Shown here: one piece after another, positions 22,690-34,137 of the stretch
Position numbering within the stretch: position 1 is the first letter of the stretch
Layout: the number at the start of each line of letters is the position of its first letter
Assembly (NCBI GenBank): GCA_024704765.1
Contig: JAKMXF010000360.1
Coordinates: 62,160 to 126,159, forward strand
DNA from: Oopsacas minuta
Taxonomy: Eukaryota > Porifera > Hexactinellida > Lyssacinosida > Leucopsacidae
DNA length: 64,000 bases
Reading direction: 5' to 3'
The notes under the pieces: generated by a model
What the model saw: the letters and a program-made list of their open reading frames with translations, nothing else
What the model was told of the DNA's origin: nothing
The model's database searches: none
Made by a program: the position numbers and the translations under genes

Positions 22690-24025
22690 TACCAGCGGTT
22701 CTCAAACTATTTTTTGTCGTGACCCTCTTTTCTAACATTTTTGGTACTGAGTTATTTTGTGACCCTATAAGCTAAAAATTGTTTTTACATATGAAAATAT
22801 TATTTATTTCGAAAACCATCTAAACACAATTCACACAATGTTTATACTTTGTCACTCAAAAAGAACTATATCTATAACCTATATTCACTAAATCATTAAT
22901 CAGTTTCAATGTGTGGGGTGTGTTTGTTTGTTAATTCTGAGATCTATGAAGTGTGGCTTTACGTTCTGGACGAGAGTGAGTCCTAAATGGTGCCCCACGT
23001 GCAGGCGATCTCTGGAATTTGTTTTCAGAGTAGTATGTGTACTGAAACCAATATCGCAACCCCATGTTGTAGAATAAGGTATCAACACTTTGAGGGCATG
23101 CTTGGCCAGAATGGGATAGGTCGAATGAAGGCATGCCCGGAAATTACATGTTGACTGTTCTTGAAAATGGATTCGATTAGTTGGTTCATTAGTTGTATCT
23201 ATTATCTGTTCTGCCACTCCTAACGGTAGGAAGAAAGGCAACTTTGCTCAACTAAGAACGGTTTAATTAGCCAATCATATTCATCAGTAGAAATCAGTGA
23301 ATTTCCTAAGTACTGATCAAATTTGGTGCTTAGTTGTACTAAATGAGCATAGATAACTTCTCCCTTTTGTATTGATAGTATATTATGTTCAACAATAAAT
23401 GTAGCTAATACAGGGAACATTTCAAAGTTGTTTTTCTCCACATAGGTTTTACATAGCTTAAGCTTTTGATAGAAACTTCTAGCCTTTGCAGCTTAGCTAA
23501 TGGTAGTGAATTGTACGCCCTGCATAGATCGGTTGAAAGTATTCAAGTGCTCAAAAATATCAGCAAGATAAGCTAAGTTGGGCAACCAGGTGTCATCGGA
23601 TAATTTACTGCCAAGATATGTTTCTCTAAATGCAAAAACTCAGCAAATTCTTCTCTCTGTTCCGTTACTCTGTTCATCACACGACCACGAGATAACCATC
23701 GAACTTCAGTATGTAGAAGCAAGGCTTTATGTTCTGCCCCTATTTCGTCACAAAAGGCAGTAAACAGTCTCTGTGTAAGTGGTCGATCTATGACAAAGTT
23801 AACTATAGATAAACATTCTTCATTGGTTCATTCAGAATTGGAGAGAAGTTCTTAACCAATAATGGTTCACGATGGATGGAGCAGTGTGTCCACTTAGCAT
23901 ATTTAGCAAAATCTTGGATTCGCTGCACAACACCATTTCTGATACATGTGCAGGCAGCAGCATACCATTCTTTAAAAACGTTTCATATAAGCAGTTAAAG
24001 CATATACATTTATAATCGATCATCT
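22690..24025 (-). pseudogene. hAT transposon remnant, ZBED5/SCAND3-like transposase
   Basis: A hAT-like terminus CAGCGGTTCTCAAAC starts near 22,692. On minus, broken blocks follow the order of ZBED5/FAM200-type hAT proteins: 24,023-23,832; about 23,780-23,520 with LHTEVRWLSRGRVMNR and LAYLADIFEHLNTFNRSMQG; 23,441-23,220; and 23,241-22,906 with ALKVLIPYSTTWGCDIGFS, the conserved C-terminal dimerisation block. Frameshifts separate the blocks. I did not find a matching right terminal repeat. Confidence 0.75.
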
Positions 24026-24108
24026 ATATTACATTATTGTAGGAAATTAAGTTATTAGAGGACCCCGTCTGAAGAAGGGCACTCACTATTTCCTACATTT
24101 TATCTATG

Positions 24109-24459
24109 TAAATCTTGGGTCCATATAGATAATAGACACATGGAATCTCAAGGACAAAACCTGCCCCTCGGTTTATTGGTTTAGCTCTAACATCAGCAAA
24201 GGCTTTGTTTACGTCTCTCCTTCAAAAATTGAGAAATTCTTGGTGCAAGATTATAAGGAACATACCCTACAACCAGGCCGTATTTCATAACTGAAACTGC
24301 ATACTTATCTTTAATATTTTCTGACTCCCTGATTAAGTTTAAACGTTCTCCTTCCTCTGGAGTCCAAATATTCATATAAGCATGGTAACCTCTCACAAAT
24401 GATTTGATTTCTAACTTTTCCAACTTAAAAGTACATGAATTTGTTGCCATAGCTAGCAT
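24109..24459 (-). pseudogene. HIRAN-like domain protein fragment
   Basis: The frame from 24,459 reads SFVRGYHAYMNIWTPEEGE, then NIKDKYAVSVMK and VVGYVPYNLAPRISQFL, which is the HIRAN-type DNA-binding fold pattern. A one-base shift near 24,215 moves the reading to NKAFADVRAKPINRGAGF and CVYYLYGPKIYIDK, ending in a stop. Small HIRAN-like proteins of this form are common, often repeated, in cnidarian and sponge gene sets (recall). It is probably a dispersed-repeat passenger rather than a single-copy gene. Confidence 0.6.
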
Positions 24460-24654
24460 TACTGTATTATTGATATGAATTGTGCCTACTAGAATACCTG
24501 TATTATACTTGGTAACATTAAAATTCCATCTATATGTTAAATGACCATGAAATTTCTAACAATCATGTCATTCTTCTAACGTTTTTGATTACTATACCGT
24601 GTTGACTTGAATAATTATACAATATTGATTTTGTCCTAGCATTATTTACTTTTG

Positions 24655-25850
24655 AATGGCATCAACCTCAAACAAAAAGAAAAGATATTTAACGCTACAA
24701 ATGAGAGGGGATCTAATCAAGACACGTGAAAAAAATCTTGGAATTAAAATGGCAGCCTTAGAAGAGATTTTTGGATGTGGACACAAATATCTAAAATACT
24801 GAGGAATAAGGATTCTGGTGCAATTGCAGAATCTTACACCCCCCAACTTTTTTAATGTGGTCAAAAATCCCTATATGCACCGTTCAAGAACTCGTTGAGA
24901 GAAGTTGATAGAGCTAAAGAAATCCAAAATCGGACCAAAATTAACAAAGTTACGAAAATTTACTCCATAAGCCAAATCCTATGGGGAAAATTGTATTACT
25001 CACTATAGTCAAATTGTATTGATTTATACATTACAATTATCATAGGAATGCGCATACTGTTGATACTGCGGTTATACACGCTTGTTACTCTACTCTTTCA
25101 NTACAAAATTTCAAAGTTCACTATCGCCGTTTTTTCCTAAGATATGTTCTTGCCAAGATTGATGAATGCGACACAGCATCTGATGTTTCTAAATCAGTGA
25201 ATGTACTTAGAGCAATCCAATGGGTAGCCAATGCTTGGGACATGGTTAAACCTGAAACTATCTCTAAATGTTTCATGAATGCTGGCATTTTGAGTGGTTC
25301 CATGGACGTTATTAATCGTGGACTCAACGAAAATGATGACAGCAATGACCCATTTTAGAATCAGATCAGTATCTAATAGGACTACAGACTCTTATTGACA
25401 AGACCGTTCATGAAGGTTGTAACATAGATGAATATATACAATGCGAAGGGGATCTACCAGTGTGTCAAAATCTAGATTGTGATTGGGAAGACAATTTTTT
25501 GAAAGATATCGGTCAACCTGCGGAAGAAGGTGAGATCACAGATCCTGAAAGTGACCATGATGTAGAAATTGTAGAGGATACTTCACTTGTGTTGAACACA
25601 TATAAAAAGGTGATAGTGGCCCTGGAAAACGTTCAAAAGTTCTTGGAAGTGCATGGCCACGGAGCGGAGGCATCGGGGATTGCTGCCACGATAGAATCAT
25701 GCGTGGAGTACAAGATCAAGGGATTGGGATTGAGCCAATCAACCCTCAGTGATTTTGTTTTTTTAGTATTTATTAGGTCGCCAGTAGTAATCGGTTATAG
25801 GAACATCACAAGTAGAGAAAAACCTATTTATAACCAATTTAGATTCCACT
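24655..25850 (+). pseudogene. Tigger/pogo transposase remnant
   Basis: The start MASTSNKKKRYLTLQMRGDLI with the AALEEIFGCG that follows is an N-terminal CENP-B/pogo helix-turn-helix. After a gap, the C-terminal part appears: FKVHYRRFFLRYVL, VLRAIQWVANAWDMVKPETI, KCFMNAGIL, then an acidic tail to 25,852. The DDE catalytic centre between them is missing, and the frame shifts once near 25,358. An undetermined base (n) lies at 25,101, so a local assembly problem is possible. Confidence 0.75.
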
Positions 25851-26005
25851 AGCCGATGTTCTATAACCGATAACTACTCTATTAGTATCGATATATGCTA
25901 TTTTAGTTTTTGAATAATATATTATGGGTGTATATGTGCAACCTCCGAATAGCGGCACAGAATCATTCTCCCGATGGTTGCCGCTTTGAGAGGTTTACCT
26001 GTACT
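25785..26005. repeat. Two hairpin segments beside the Tigger remnant
   Basis: AGTAGTAATCGGTTATAGG at 25,787 pairs with GTTCTATAACCGATAACTAC near 25,857. Then CAACCTCCGAATAGCGGCAC (about 25,939) pairs with GTTGCCGCTTTGAGAGGTT (about 25,979). The second looks like paired pogo/Tigger terminal repeats. Confidence 0.5.
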
Positions 26006-26239
26006 ATGACATTAATTTCAGCACATGCATTGAGTATTTTTAAATACATGGTTCTTTGAAGTGTAGACTCTATAGTTACAGATTTAGTGTATAGCCTCGT
26101 AACCTGGGTCCGCCAGTATAAACTGGGATGTTACTTTATTATTCTGATCATGAATGACTAGACTAGCTTTTTCTGTCTTTACTAACTACTCTGTAAATTC
26201 AAATTCTAGTATTTATCCTATTCTGTCAGATCTAAGCTG

Positions 26240-29046
26240 ATGTACAGCAAGATGTCTGCTAGTAGAGTCTGGTACTTTATTCTTCTATTTCTGTCTTCTA
26301 TTATAATCACTGCCAGTGAGTATTAATTATATTAATTATTATTATTAACACCTCAAGATTTACACAAGATAGTTATTATTTATATTTCTAGGTATAGTGA
26401 CTCAAGACCCTGCACTAGCTTGTGTAGGAGACAGAGTAACAGTCAGCTGTAACCTGAGTGTTCCTAATCCTGGTGATATCTTTCTGTCTTCTATTACCGA
26501 TTATATTGTTGGGAATTCTGATCCCATTTCTAGTACAGTCATCAATTCTAACGGTACGGCAGGAGGTGTTAATCTGTCCAAACTAACAGCTGAATCACCA
26601 TTTAGTAATGGAATTTATCGGTCAGGAACAATAACTCTTCTATCTTATACTCTTGCTTACAATGGTCTAACTCTTGGTTGTGGTACCGATTATTTTATTA
26701 ATGGAGAATCTAATAACAGAGCTACTCTAACAGAAACTATTAATATCCAACAAGCTGGTTAGTTGAGGATGTTATTAACTCTCATTATTATCTTATTTAA
26801 TTAACAAATATGCTTCCTTCTAGCCCCTCCTTCCCCTCCTGTCCCTTTAACAGCTGATTTTAACTCTACCACTTGTTCTGGTACTGTAGAGCTATCATGG
26901 ACACCTGGAGCTAGTGACAGACCTATACAGATGTATTACCTGTATTTGAATGGAGTACTGATAGATAGTATCAGTTCTGTTATGGACTTATATTCTCATG
27001 GTATTACTATACAGAGAGATACAGATTATAATTATTCTGTTGTTGCTATGAGTTGTGCTGGTAACTCTACTGAAGCAACAGCTGATGTTATAACCCTTGA
27101 TGGTTTGTTATTTGTTTTCATATGTGCTGATGTTTGAGTTCTGGGAGGACTGGAGTATATCATTGGTGGGTAACTATAGAGGCTCCACTAGGGATCCTTG
27201 TCAGTTTCGACCACACCCTAGTACAAAAAGTATAGTGCGGGTAGACATGACGTAATCTTTGCTCACCCAGATTCAAGAGCCTAGTTGCGTCAATGTAATG
27301 ACTCCTTGTCTCACTCAAATAGAGGCTGGGTCCTGTAAAGATCGGCTCCTATTTTTCTTGTGTCAAATGATGTATCTTATATTAGAACTCTTTTAATATA
27401 GCTCCTCCTCCTTCCCCTCCTGTCAATCTATCAGCTAATCTCTCTGTATTTGACTCTATAACTTGTTCTGGTACTGTAGAGCTATCATGGATACCTGGAG
27501 CTAGTAACAAACCCATACAGATGTATTTCCTGTTTCTGAATGGAATACAGATAGATAGTATCAGTCCTGATATTAACTCATATTCTCATGTTATTACCCT
27601 ACAGGGAAATACAGAATATATTTATTCTATAGTTGCTATGAGTTGTGCTGGTAACTCTATTAACACAACAGCTGATACTATAACTCTTGATGGAGGTTTG
27701 TTATTTGTAAGGTTGCAAACAAATATTATTTGGCGAATAATTTAATATCCAATGCCAATCTATTATATCAGTATTCTGTTAGAATGCTATTAATGAATAC
27801 TGATATAATATCCGGTTTGAGCGGTTTCAACCTTGGTTATTTGTTGCCTTTATTTGTTATTACCTTATACGTAAACTCGTTATTCTAGCCCCCCTTCCTC
27901 TCCTCCTGTAACACTCTCTGAGTCTAATAATAACTGTACTAACATTGTAATCAGCTGGACTACTCCTGTTAGTGATAGAGATATTATAGAATACTCTGTG
28001 TATCGTAATAATACATTCTTAATTACTACAACAGATAATAATTACACAGATACTAATCAGCTGACTATCAATACAGTATATGAGTACTCTGTTACCGCTA
28101 TCAGCTGTGCTGGTGACTCTACTCCTGGTGTTACTCTTGTTAGTATAGGAGGATATGAGTTATCTAATGATTCCTTAGCTCTCAGTTTTAACAATAATAG
28201 CTTAGAAGCTTATTTAACTTGGGTAAGTTTGATTTGTGTTTAAGTATTTCTGTAATTACAGCACAGTGATTGTGGATTCTCTTAGTAGCTGAGTCCCTAA
28301 TTACATATTTACTCTATTATACAATCTTTAGACCCTTAAGATGGATTCAGTAGATCCTATCCTCATCACCTACTCACTCAATCTTTATTATTTCTATACT
28401 ACCACTCAAAAGGGAATCACGAGTAATTATTCGGATACATATCCATTCACACAGCTATCTACTGACACTAACTTTACTCAAGCTATAACTACTCCTGACT
28501 TGCCTGGTAATATATATTTAAATATTACAGCTTATATACAAATAACAGAGCAATGTGGACAGCAATACTCTGGGATAAGAATACAGGGAGATTATCATAC
28601 AGGTAGTATACTTATTCCTTATTATGTTTAATTCTGTTTCAATAATTTATCACTTCTTTTCTCCTTTTTCTACTCAGTATTCACTGTTACAGGTAATACA
28701 ATGGTTATTGTTTGTTTTAACACCTTTTAGATATTATCTTCTGTATCTTCTAGACTCTCTTGTATCTCTTCTACCAGCTGTAATAATCTTAATAGTAATA
28801 ATAATAATAATATTAATAATATCAATATCAGTTATAGCTGCTATGAGTATAGTTATAGTGATAATGTACAGGAAGATACAGAGTATTAAGTCTACTGATA
28901 AACCTACAGAACCAGCACATAACTATCAGTATATTGATATGGATAAATTAACACCTGGATCTACTCCTAAACAAGAGGACCCTTACTACACCCCTATGTC
29001 TCCTACAGGCACAGAATCTAGACCTGACTATGGTAACTTGAAGTGA
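26240..29046 (+). CDS. Receptor A: Ig-FN3 single-pass receptor with YxxM tail
   Basis: Eight exons: 26,240-26,315; 26,392-26,757; 26,824-27,102; 27,402-27,695; 27,889-28,222; 28,332-28,602; 28,678-28,692 (15-nt microexon); 28,754-29,046. The first exon is a signal peptide (MYSKMSASRVWYFILLFLSS). Exon 2 is an Ig-like domain (DRVTVSC ... LTLGCG). Then come FN3-like domains whose last strand repeats as SVVAMSCAGNST. An Ile-rich TM helix and a cytoplasmic tail follow, containing NYQYIDM, DPYYTPM and DYGNLK. YIDM and YTPM fit the YxxM PI3K-SH2 motif; YGN fits a Grb2-type YxN. Ligand unknown. The exon 4/5 joint is one base short of frame at a run of six C (27,889-27,894); total coding length confirms exactly one missing base, so either an assembly error or a broken allele. 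Confidence 0.75.
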
Positions 29047-29654
29047 CAATATATTCTTGTAAATATGTTTATATTTCTTTATATTTTTGTGTTTTTGAAG
29101 CTTATTTGTATATTTGAAAGTTGAACTTTTATTTACTTCTAATTTGATTAATATTGTTTATTTTCATACACAATATAGTTATAGTAATACACAGCTGTAG
29201 GAGACAGTACAGTTGGTCAGGTTTCAACCGAATTAATACTTGGACTCCTAATAGAAATAGAATTAGTAACCGCACTAGTTGTAATCTTGCTACTGTCTTA
29301 TACTACTAACAAACAAACAAACACTGTATCTAATTCTTCTGGTTATTATTACGTCATACTATTACACACAGGTTGCCAGACTTTTAATCGTTTGTACAAT
29401 ATACTTAATCTGTACTCACATATCTTATGATATTTGTTACAATGCTAGTCACTAAAAGAATGATATTCAGGGCTTTTCGGATTAGCTAGGGTATACAACA
29501 AGCGGTTCCCAACCTTATAACCCAGTGATACCCAATTTTAACACCCTCTCCTGTCGCCCCATGGTGTCGTCCGTGGACTCCCAAGGACCCCTAACTTTGT
29601 CATAATTGAAATGACAGAACAATTTCGTAATTTCTTAAATAAAACAAAAGTTGT
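29047..29654. other. Intergenic, tail-to-tail, with a hAT-like end
   Basis: The 3' flanks of receptor A and B2 face each other. Near 29,498 AAGCGGTTCCCAACCTTATAACCC and the text after it resemble a hAT terminal region. No transposase is present. Confidence 0.45.
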
Positions 29655-30954
29655 TTACACCTTGTCAATAGAATTATAAGTATTATGTTTGTGTGTATTA
29701 TCTTCTCCAGTCAGGAGTCCTACTTTAGAATTCCTCCTCTTCCTTTTAAGATAATTCTTAGGCAGACCGCTAATGATATTCCTCTCCCTTGCTTTAACTC
29801 TACATAGCATTATCATACAGCATACAGCTGATAAGATTAGTACTACACCAATACATAAGAGGATTAGTAGAAATATCATCTGCATTGGATCTATTGGAAT
29901 ATAGTAGAATACGGATGTGACGTATGTAAGTCTTATACGAATAGAGATTGTATTAAACTAATGAGCACGTTATTACGTATAACTCACTATTAAATATTCC
30001 CATTCCTCCATTAGCTATATCCAGACTATTAACCTCCGCTATAACTTCATGTAACTGGTATCTGAGAGCTGATATTGTAGGGTAGGTGTTACGTGATCCT
30101 CTGTATAACATGACGTCACTATATTTATTATATTCTGTTATGTTAATTTGTATATACACTGTGTCTATTAGTACTATTGAATTGTTAGGTGTATTATAGT
30201 TGATAGCTTCTATTAGAATACTGAATCTACCCTGAAGATACAAATAATATTAGATTTGTTGTTGTTTATGCTCTCCTTAATTAATTAAGAGTATTATTTA
30301 TCAAGAAACTACTCATATTATTAGTACAGTCACCTCCTGTAATACCAAACACGGATATATAGAAATACCCGCTTATATCGAAGTGTGAATTATACAAATA
30401 TATTCACACATATTTCATCTCAGTAATTATTACGGCTCCTTAGCTCCGAATTATAACAGCTGAATTGATTGTATGCTAATAGTGTATGGACAATACATTC
30501 CAACTAACATTAAAGGTATCCAGGGTGTTGTATTTAACAGGATTACTCTCTCTTCCTATTCTATCATCAAATGTAACGTTATTAACACGTGTATAAGGTT
30601 CTGTTATAACTATAGGATATACTGTATAAGGAGAGCTACAGTCTAGAGTTGTTGATGACTGTTCTAATATTACACATATCCTAAGGGCAGGATTACAATT
30701 ATTGTTACAATAATCTCCATTGTATAATCTCCCTCTTGTGTTGAAGTATTTGTAGTCTATTGAGAGGTGTTTTGTAGCGATAGATGTGGTCTATAATTAT
30801 ATTAATAATTCGTAATATCTACTACACTGGAGTCCTCCTATTAGCAAGCTGTATTTTGAAGGAATTCCCTTGCTAACACGCGTACTTGTTGTTTATATCT
30901 CTAAATACTTACCAAATAATTAACTACAATAATAATACACAAATAAGCAATCAT
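29655..30954 (-). CDS. B2: MNNL (Notch-ligand N-terminal)-like domain with TM helix
   Basis: Four exons close in frame to 267 aa: 30,954-30,913 (MIAYLCIIIVVNYL, secretion signal); 30,790-30,509; 30,231-29,988; 29,890-29,655. The middle exons recall the MNNL module of Delta/Jagged ligands: NTRGRLYNGDYC, a CNPALRICV block, a Cys before SSPYTV, FDDRIG, and GRFSILIEAINY close to the conserved FSLIIEA. No DSL domain or EGF repeats follow; the protein goes to a TM helix (IFLLILLCIGVVLILSAVCC) and a short basic tail (KNYLKRKRR). If the assignment holds, this is a ligand-like ectodomain without the Notch-binding DSL module. It lies between receptor A and its paralog. The domain call is from motif recall, not a search. 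Confidence 0.6.
30325..30475. mobile_element. MITE family 1 copy
   Basis: Shares ACACGGATATATAGAAATAC and an end ATTGATTGTATG with the best copy at 42,295-42,448. It lies in the second intron of B2. Confidence 0.6.
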
Positions 30955-31183
30955 ATCTTTTCAATAAATCCATTATCCTCTCTGTAATATATAATACAGA
31001 TAGCCTACAGTTATGTCATGTGATAGATTAGTGGCTGTATCCATGCGTTACATAACCTGTTAGGTATGTCTTTGATTTATTAATATTACCCATATATTCC
31101 CTCATCTATCATTTACATATATCAAAATAATACAGAATATTCATATAGAAATTATAATATATACTATGAAGAATAATAGCAAA

Positions 31184-31185
<2 letters not shown>

Positions 31186-31214
<29 letters not shown>
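31186..31214. repeat. (TTG)n microsatellite
   Basis: About ten TTG units just beyond the 3' side of B1; in B1 sense this is (CAA)n. Confidence 0.85.
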
Positions 31215-31277
31215 ATGCTAGAAGAATATATTATTCATAAATTGTTGTTGTTATAGAATTTGTAAATATTTGTTTAC

Positions 31278-33266
31278 CTGAATTTGTTTCATCTACTGTT
31301 GGCTCAGTTACAGTTGTGTAAACAGTTGTTGTTTGTATTGTTGTTGTCATAGGAGAGTCAGTGGGATTATCTGTAAACAAATAAATACAGTTAACTCCTG
31401 TCATATCTAACACGGATAAATAGAAATACCCGCTATATCGAGGTGTGAAATTGTACAAATATAGTAACATGTTCTATTGGTTATATCTAAGTAATTATCG
31501 GGTCCCTTGAGCTTAGATATTACTGGAGTTGTCTGTATTACCCAGTTTCTTACCTTCCCCTGTTCCCAAATCCTGTCCACACTGTCTAATCAGCATAATC
31601 ATAGCAGTAATCTTATTTGGTAACTCATCAGCTGATACATCTACAGGTTCATATATTATAGAGCTAGTAGAGGTGTTGTTAGACAGCTGAGTGAATGTTA
31701 TTGTTTGTGTAATGTTTTGCTGAGTATATGAGTAGTTAAGATGTAGCTTATATGTTAATGATAATAGAGGGGGGGATGGTAAGGTGTTGGAGAGAGACTG
31801 TAAACAAATATATTAGGGAAGGTGTTACTATCTATCTGTTATATATTATCTTACATTACAGGTGACAATATATGAGTATAACTCACCCAATCAGTAGTTA
31901 GTATCCCAGCTGTTCTGTCATATGATATCATCAATGAATTGTTTACTATTGAATACTCTACACACAAACAAATATATACAATTTAACACCTTTGTTGTTA
32001 CTGCTAGTGAAGTGGTTGGGGGTTGCCCTCCTGACGATTCCCTGAAATGGGATGAAACCACCTTGACAACGCTATAACCTCTATGATATGTGATATATAC
32101 TCACCTGGTATAGATATCTTGCTAGTATATCCATGTGTAGAGTTACCAGCACAGCTAGTGGCTACTACAGAATAGATATAATCTGTATTCAGTAATAGTT
32201 CTGTATTATCTGTATAGCTATTAGAATCTACTGTTGATATAACAGCTCCATTCCTATACACCGTATACGTATCTATGGATCTTTCTGATACAGAGGGTAG
32301 CCAGGATATCTGTATGTTGGAGCAGGTATCAGCTGATAGAGTGGATAGTGTTGATGTTGGTGATACACTTTCAGGTACAACTACAGGTGTTTGTTGTTAT
32401 TTACGTTTGTATTAACATAATTATATAATTACTCACCAGCTGGTCTCATCATTTGTCCGGTAACTAGAGCCTCTGTAGTTTGAGCATTATCCAGAAATGC
32501 ATGACAACCAAACACAATACTACTGTCAGATGGAATGTATGATATATTTAACCAAGCGCCTGGCATTTCCTTGGTAACATTAAGTCCTGTATAATCCCCT
32601 ATGTATCTGCTGGTATCTAGGTTTAAGAGGTGTAGTGTGGTAGGGAAGGTAGGATTAGATCCATTGAATGATATCTGAGCTGATGTGAATAGACTCTTGT
32701 TAGGAATGTCTGTTGGTACTATTATAATGCAAACCATCTGGACAGTCTCTCCGGTACACAGGGGGTGATCTGGGGTGAAGGACATTGTGTTACCTAGAGG
32801 TGTTAAAATGTGTATATTTACGTATGCATACTTGCCAATCTTCCCTGGGATTTTACAAGAAATCCCAGGAAATTATTTTAAGGTGTTGCTATTACGTAAT
32901 TGTCACCATATTTAAGATACCTCATTAACCATAATCTTATAATATAGGAAGTATTAATAATCCTAAGCCTTATAAGTTATATCTGCTATTAGCACTCAAT
33001 TAGCTGTCAGTATAGTAATGTAAGGCTTTATCACAGCTGTTTAGTACTGTTATTATTTATTATTTTAATTTGGACAAATATTGTTTACTGCAGGAGGTGT
33101 GATGATTAATCATATGAGACTCTCTCTACAGAGGACAACTGCATACACCCATTGTATCCGTTAGTAAGAGCTCCCATTAATTACTTAATATCTTACTGAG
33201 TGCTGGTGTAAAAAAGCTGTATAATAATATGAATATCTGTATATACTGTCTGTATGCTAACATCAT
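31278..33266 (-). CDS. B1: Ig-FN3 protein, paralog of receptor A
   Basis: Exons on minus: 33,266-33,197 (signal peptide MMLAYRQYIQIFILLYSFF); 32,793-32,437 (Ig-like, TGETVQMVC ... VFGCHAF); 32,380-32,105 (FN3 ending SVVATSCAGNST); 31,957-31,887; 31,797-31,555 (second FN3-like unit, ending near RQCGQDLGTG); and a Thr-rich piece 31,370-31,278 (TTTIQTTTVYTTVTEP). Exon phases match receptor A through the FN3 exons, so these are duplicates. The joint into the Thr-rich piece does not keep frame as read (the upstream exon ends in phase 0), so the true C-terminus is unresolved. A microexon, as in receptor A, could restore it. No TM helix was found, so it may be secreted. Confidence 0.6.
31387..31538. 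mobile_element. MITE family 1 copy
   Basis: Begins ACAGTTAACTCCTGTCATATC and ends in its near-complement TTAGATATTACTGGAGTTGT. It lies in a B1 intron next to the unresolved exon joint. Confidence 0.65.
32794..33196 (-). other. First intron of B1
   Basis: In minus sense it runs from GTAAGATATT to TTTTAACACCTCTAG, with the TNACACCT word a few bases before the acceptor. No coding content. Confidence 0.65.
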
Positions 33267-33268
33267 CC

Positions 33269-33270
<2 letters not shown>

Positions 33271-33330
<60 letters not shown>
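33271..33330 (-). repeat. (CAA)20 tract in the B1 5' leader
   Basis: Twenty uninterrupted TTG units on plus, i.e. CAA repeats in the B1 transcript, end four bases before the ATG at 33,266. It is the longest pure trinucleotide tract in the window. Confidence 0.9.
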
Positions 33331-33331
<1 letters not shown>

Positions 33332-34137
33332 ATATTCTAGATAATACAGTTATTTGTAATTACAACAATAATAATCTGAGATAACAAATACGCAAACAGG
33401 TTGCCAGAGACGCCGAAAAATGCTAACCAGTTTCTGCCATTTGCCTGTTTGTGGCTGTTAGATTGTGTATGTAATATTTATTATATCCCAGTTCATAAGT
33501 AACTAACAGTCATTCTCTAAATGTCTGTTATTGTCAATTCTTACTGTTTGTATTTACCTTTATTGTTTGTTTGATATATAATTAATCAGAAGAATCACTT
33601 CATTTGAATATTAATCTACTTAGCTAGCTATTTATACGACACACTAGCAGCCATTAAACCTCTTCTTATCTGCTATATTCCCGGAGATTATATTATTAGA
33701 GTTCTTACTAGCTAGCTAGCTAGCTAGTAGTGTAATTATTCGTGTATTTATTGCATATTTTATTCATTACGTTAGATCTGCTAGAGATAGCAAGCCCTAT
33801 AATATTAGAGAAATATTTTAGCTGAATATTGCATTCTTGAAGATATTTTGTAGAATTGATTAGCTGTGATATTTTGAGTTTTTAAGGCTGCATTTATCGG
33901 CATTTGTGGCCAATTATTACCTCAATATGATCCCCTTTTGATCCGTATGGATCATTTTAGCACCCTATTAAATATATATTATATGATTATGTGTATATTA
34001 ATGGAATATGCTTCTCTCTACACACATCACTAGCTTATTGAAATTATATACCAAATATGTCCAGTATAGTCTCTGTAGGCCCAATATTGATATAATATGA
34101 TTAGAATTATACTTTGGATATTTTAATTACTTAAGTT
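33331..34137. other. Shared upstream region of B1 and gene C
   Basis: Divergent promoter region between B1 (minus) and gene C (plus). AT-rich; a GCTAGCTAGCTAGCTAG palindromic run lies near 33,711-33,728. No gene is seen. Confidence 0.5.
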
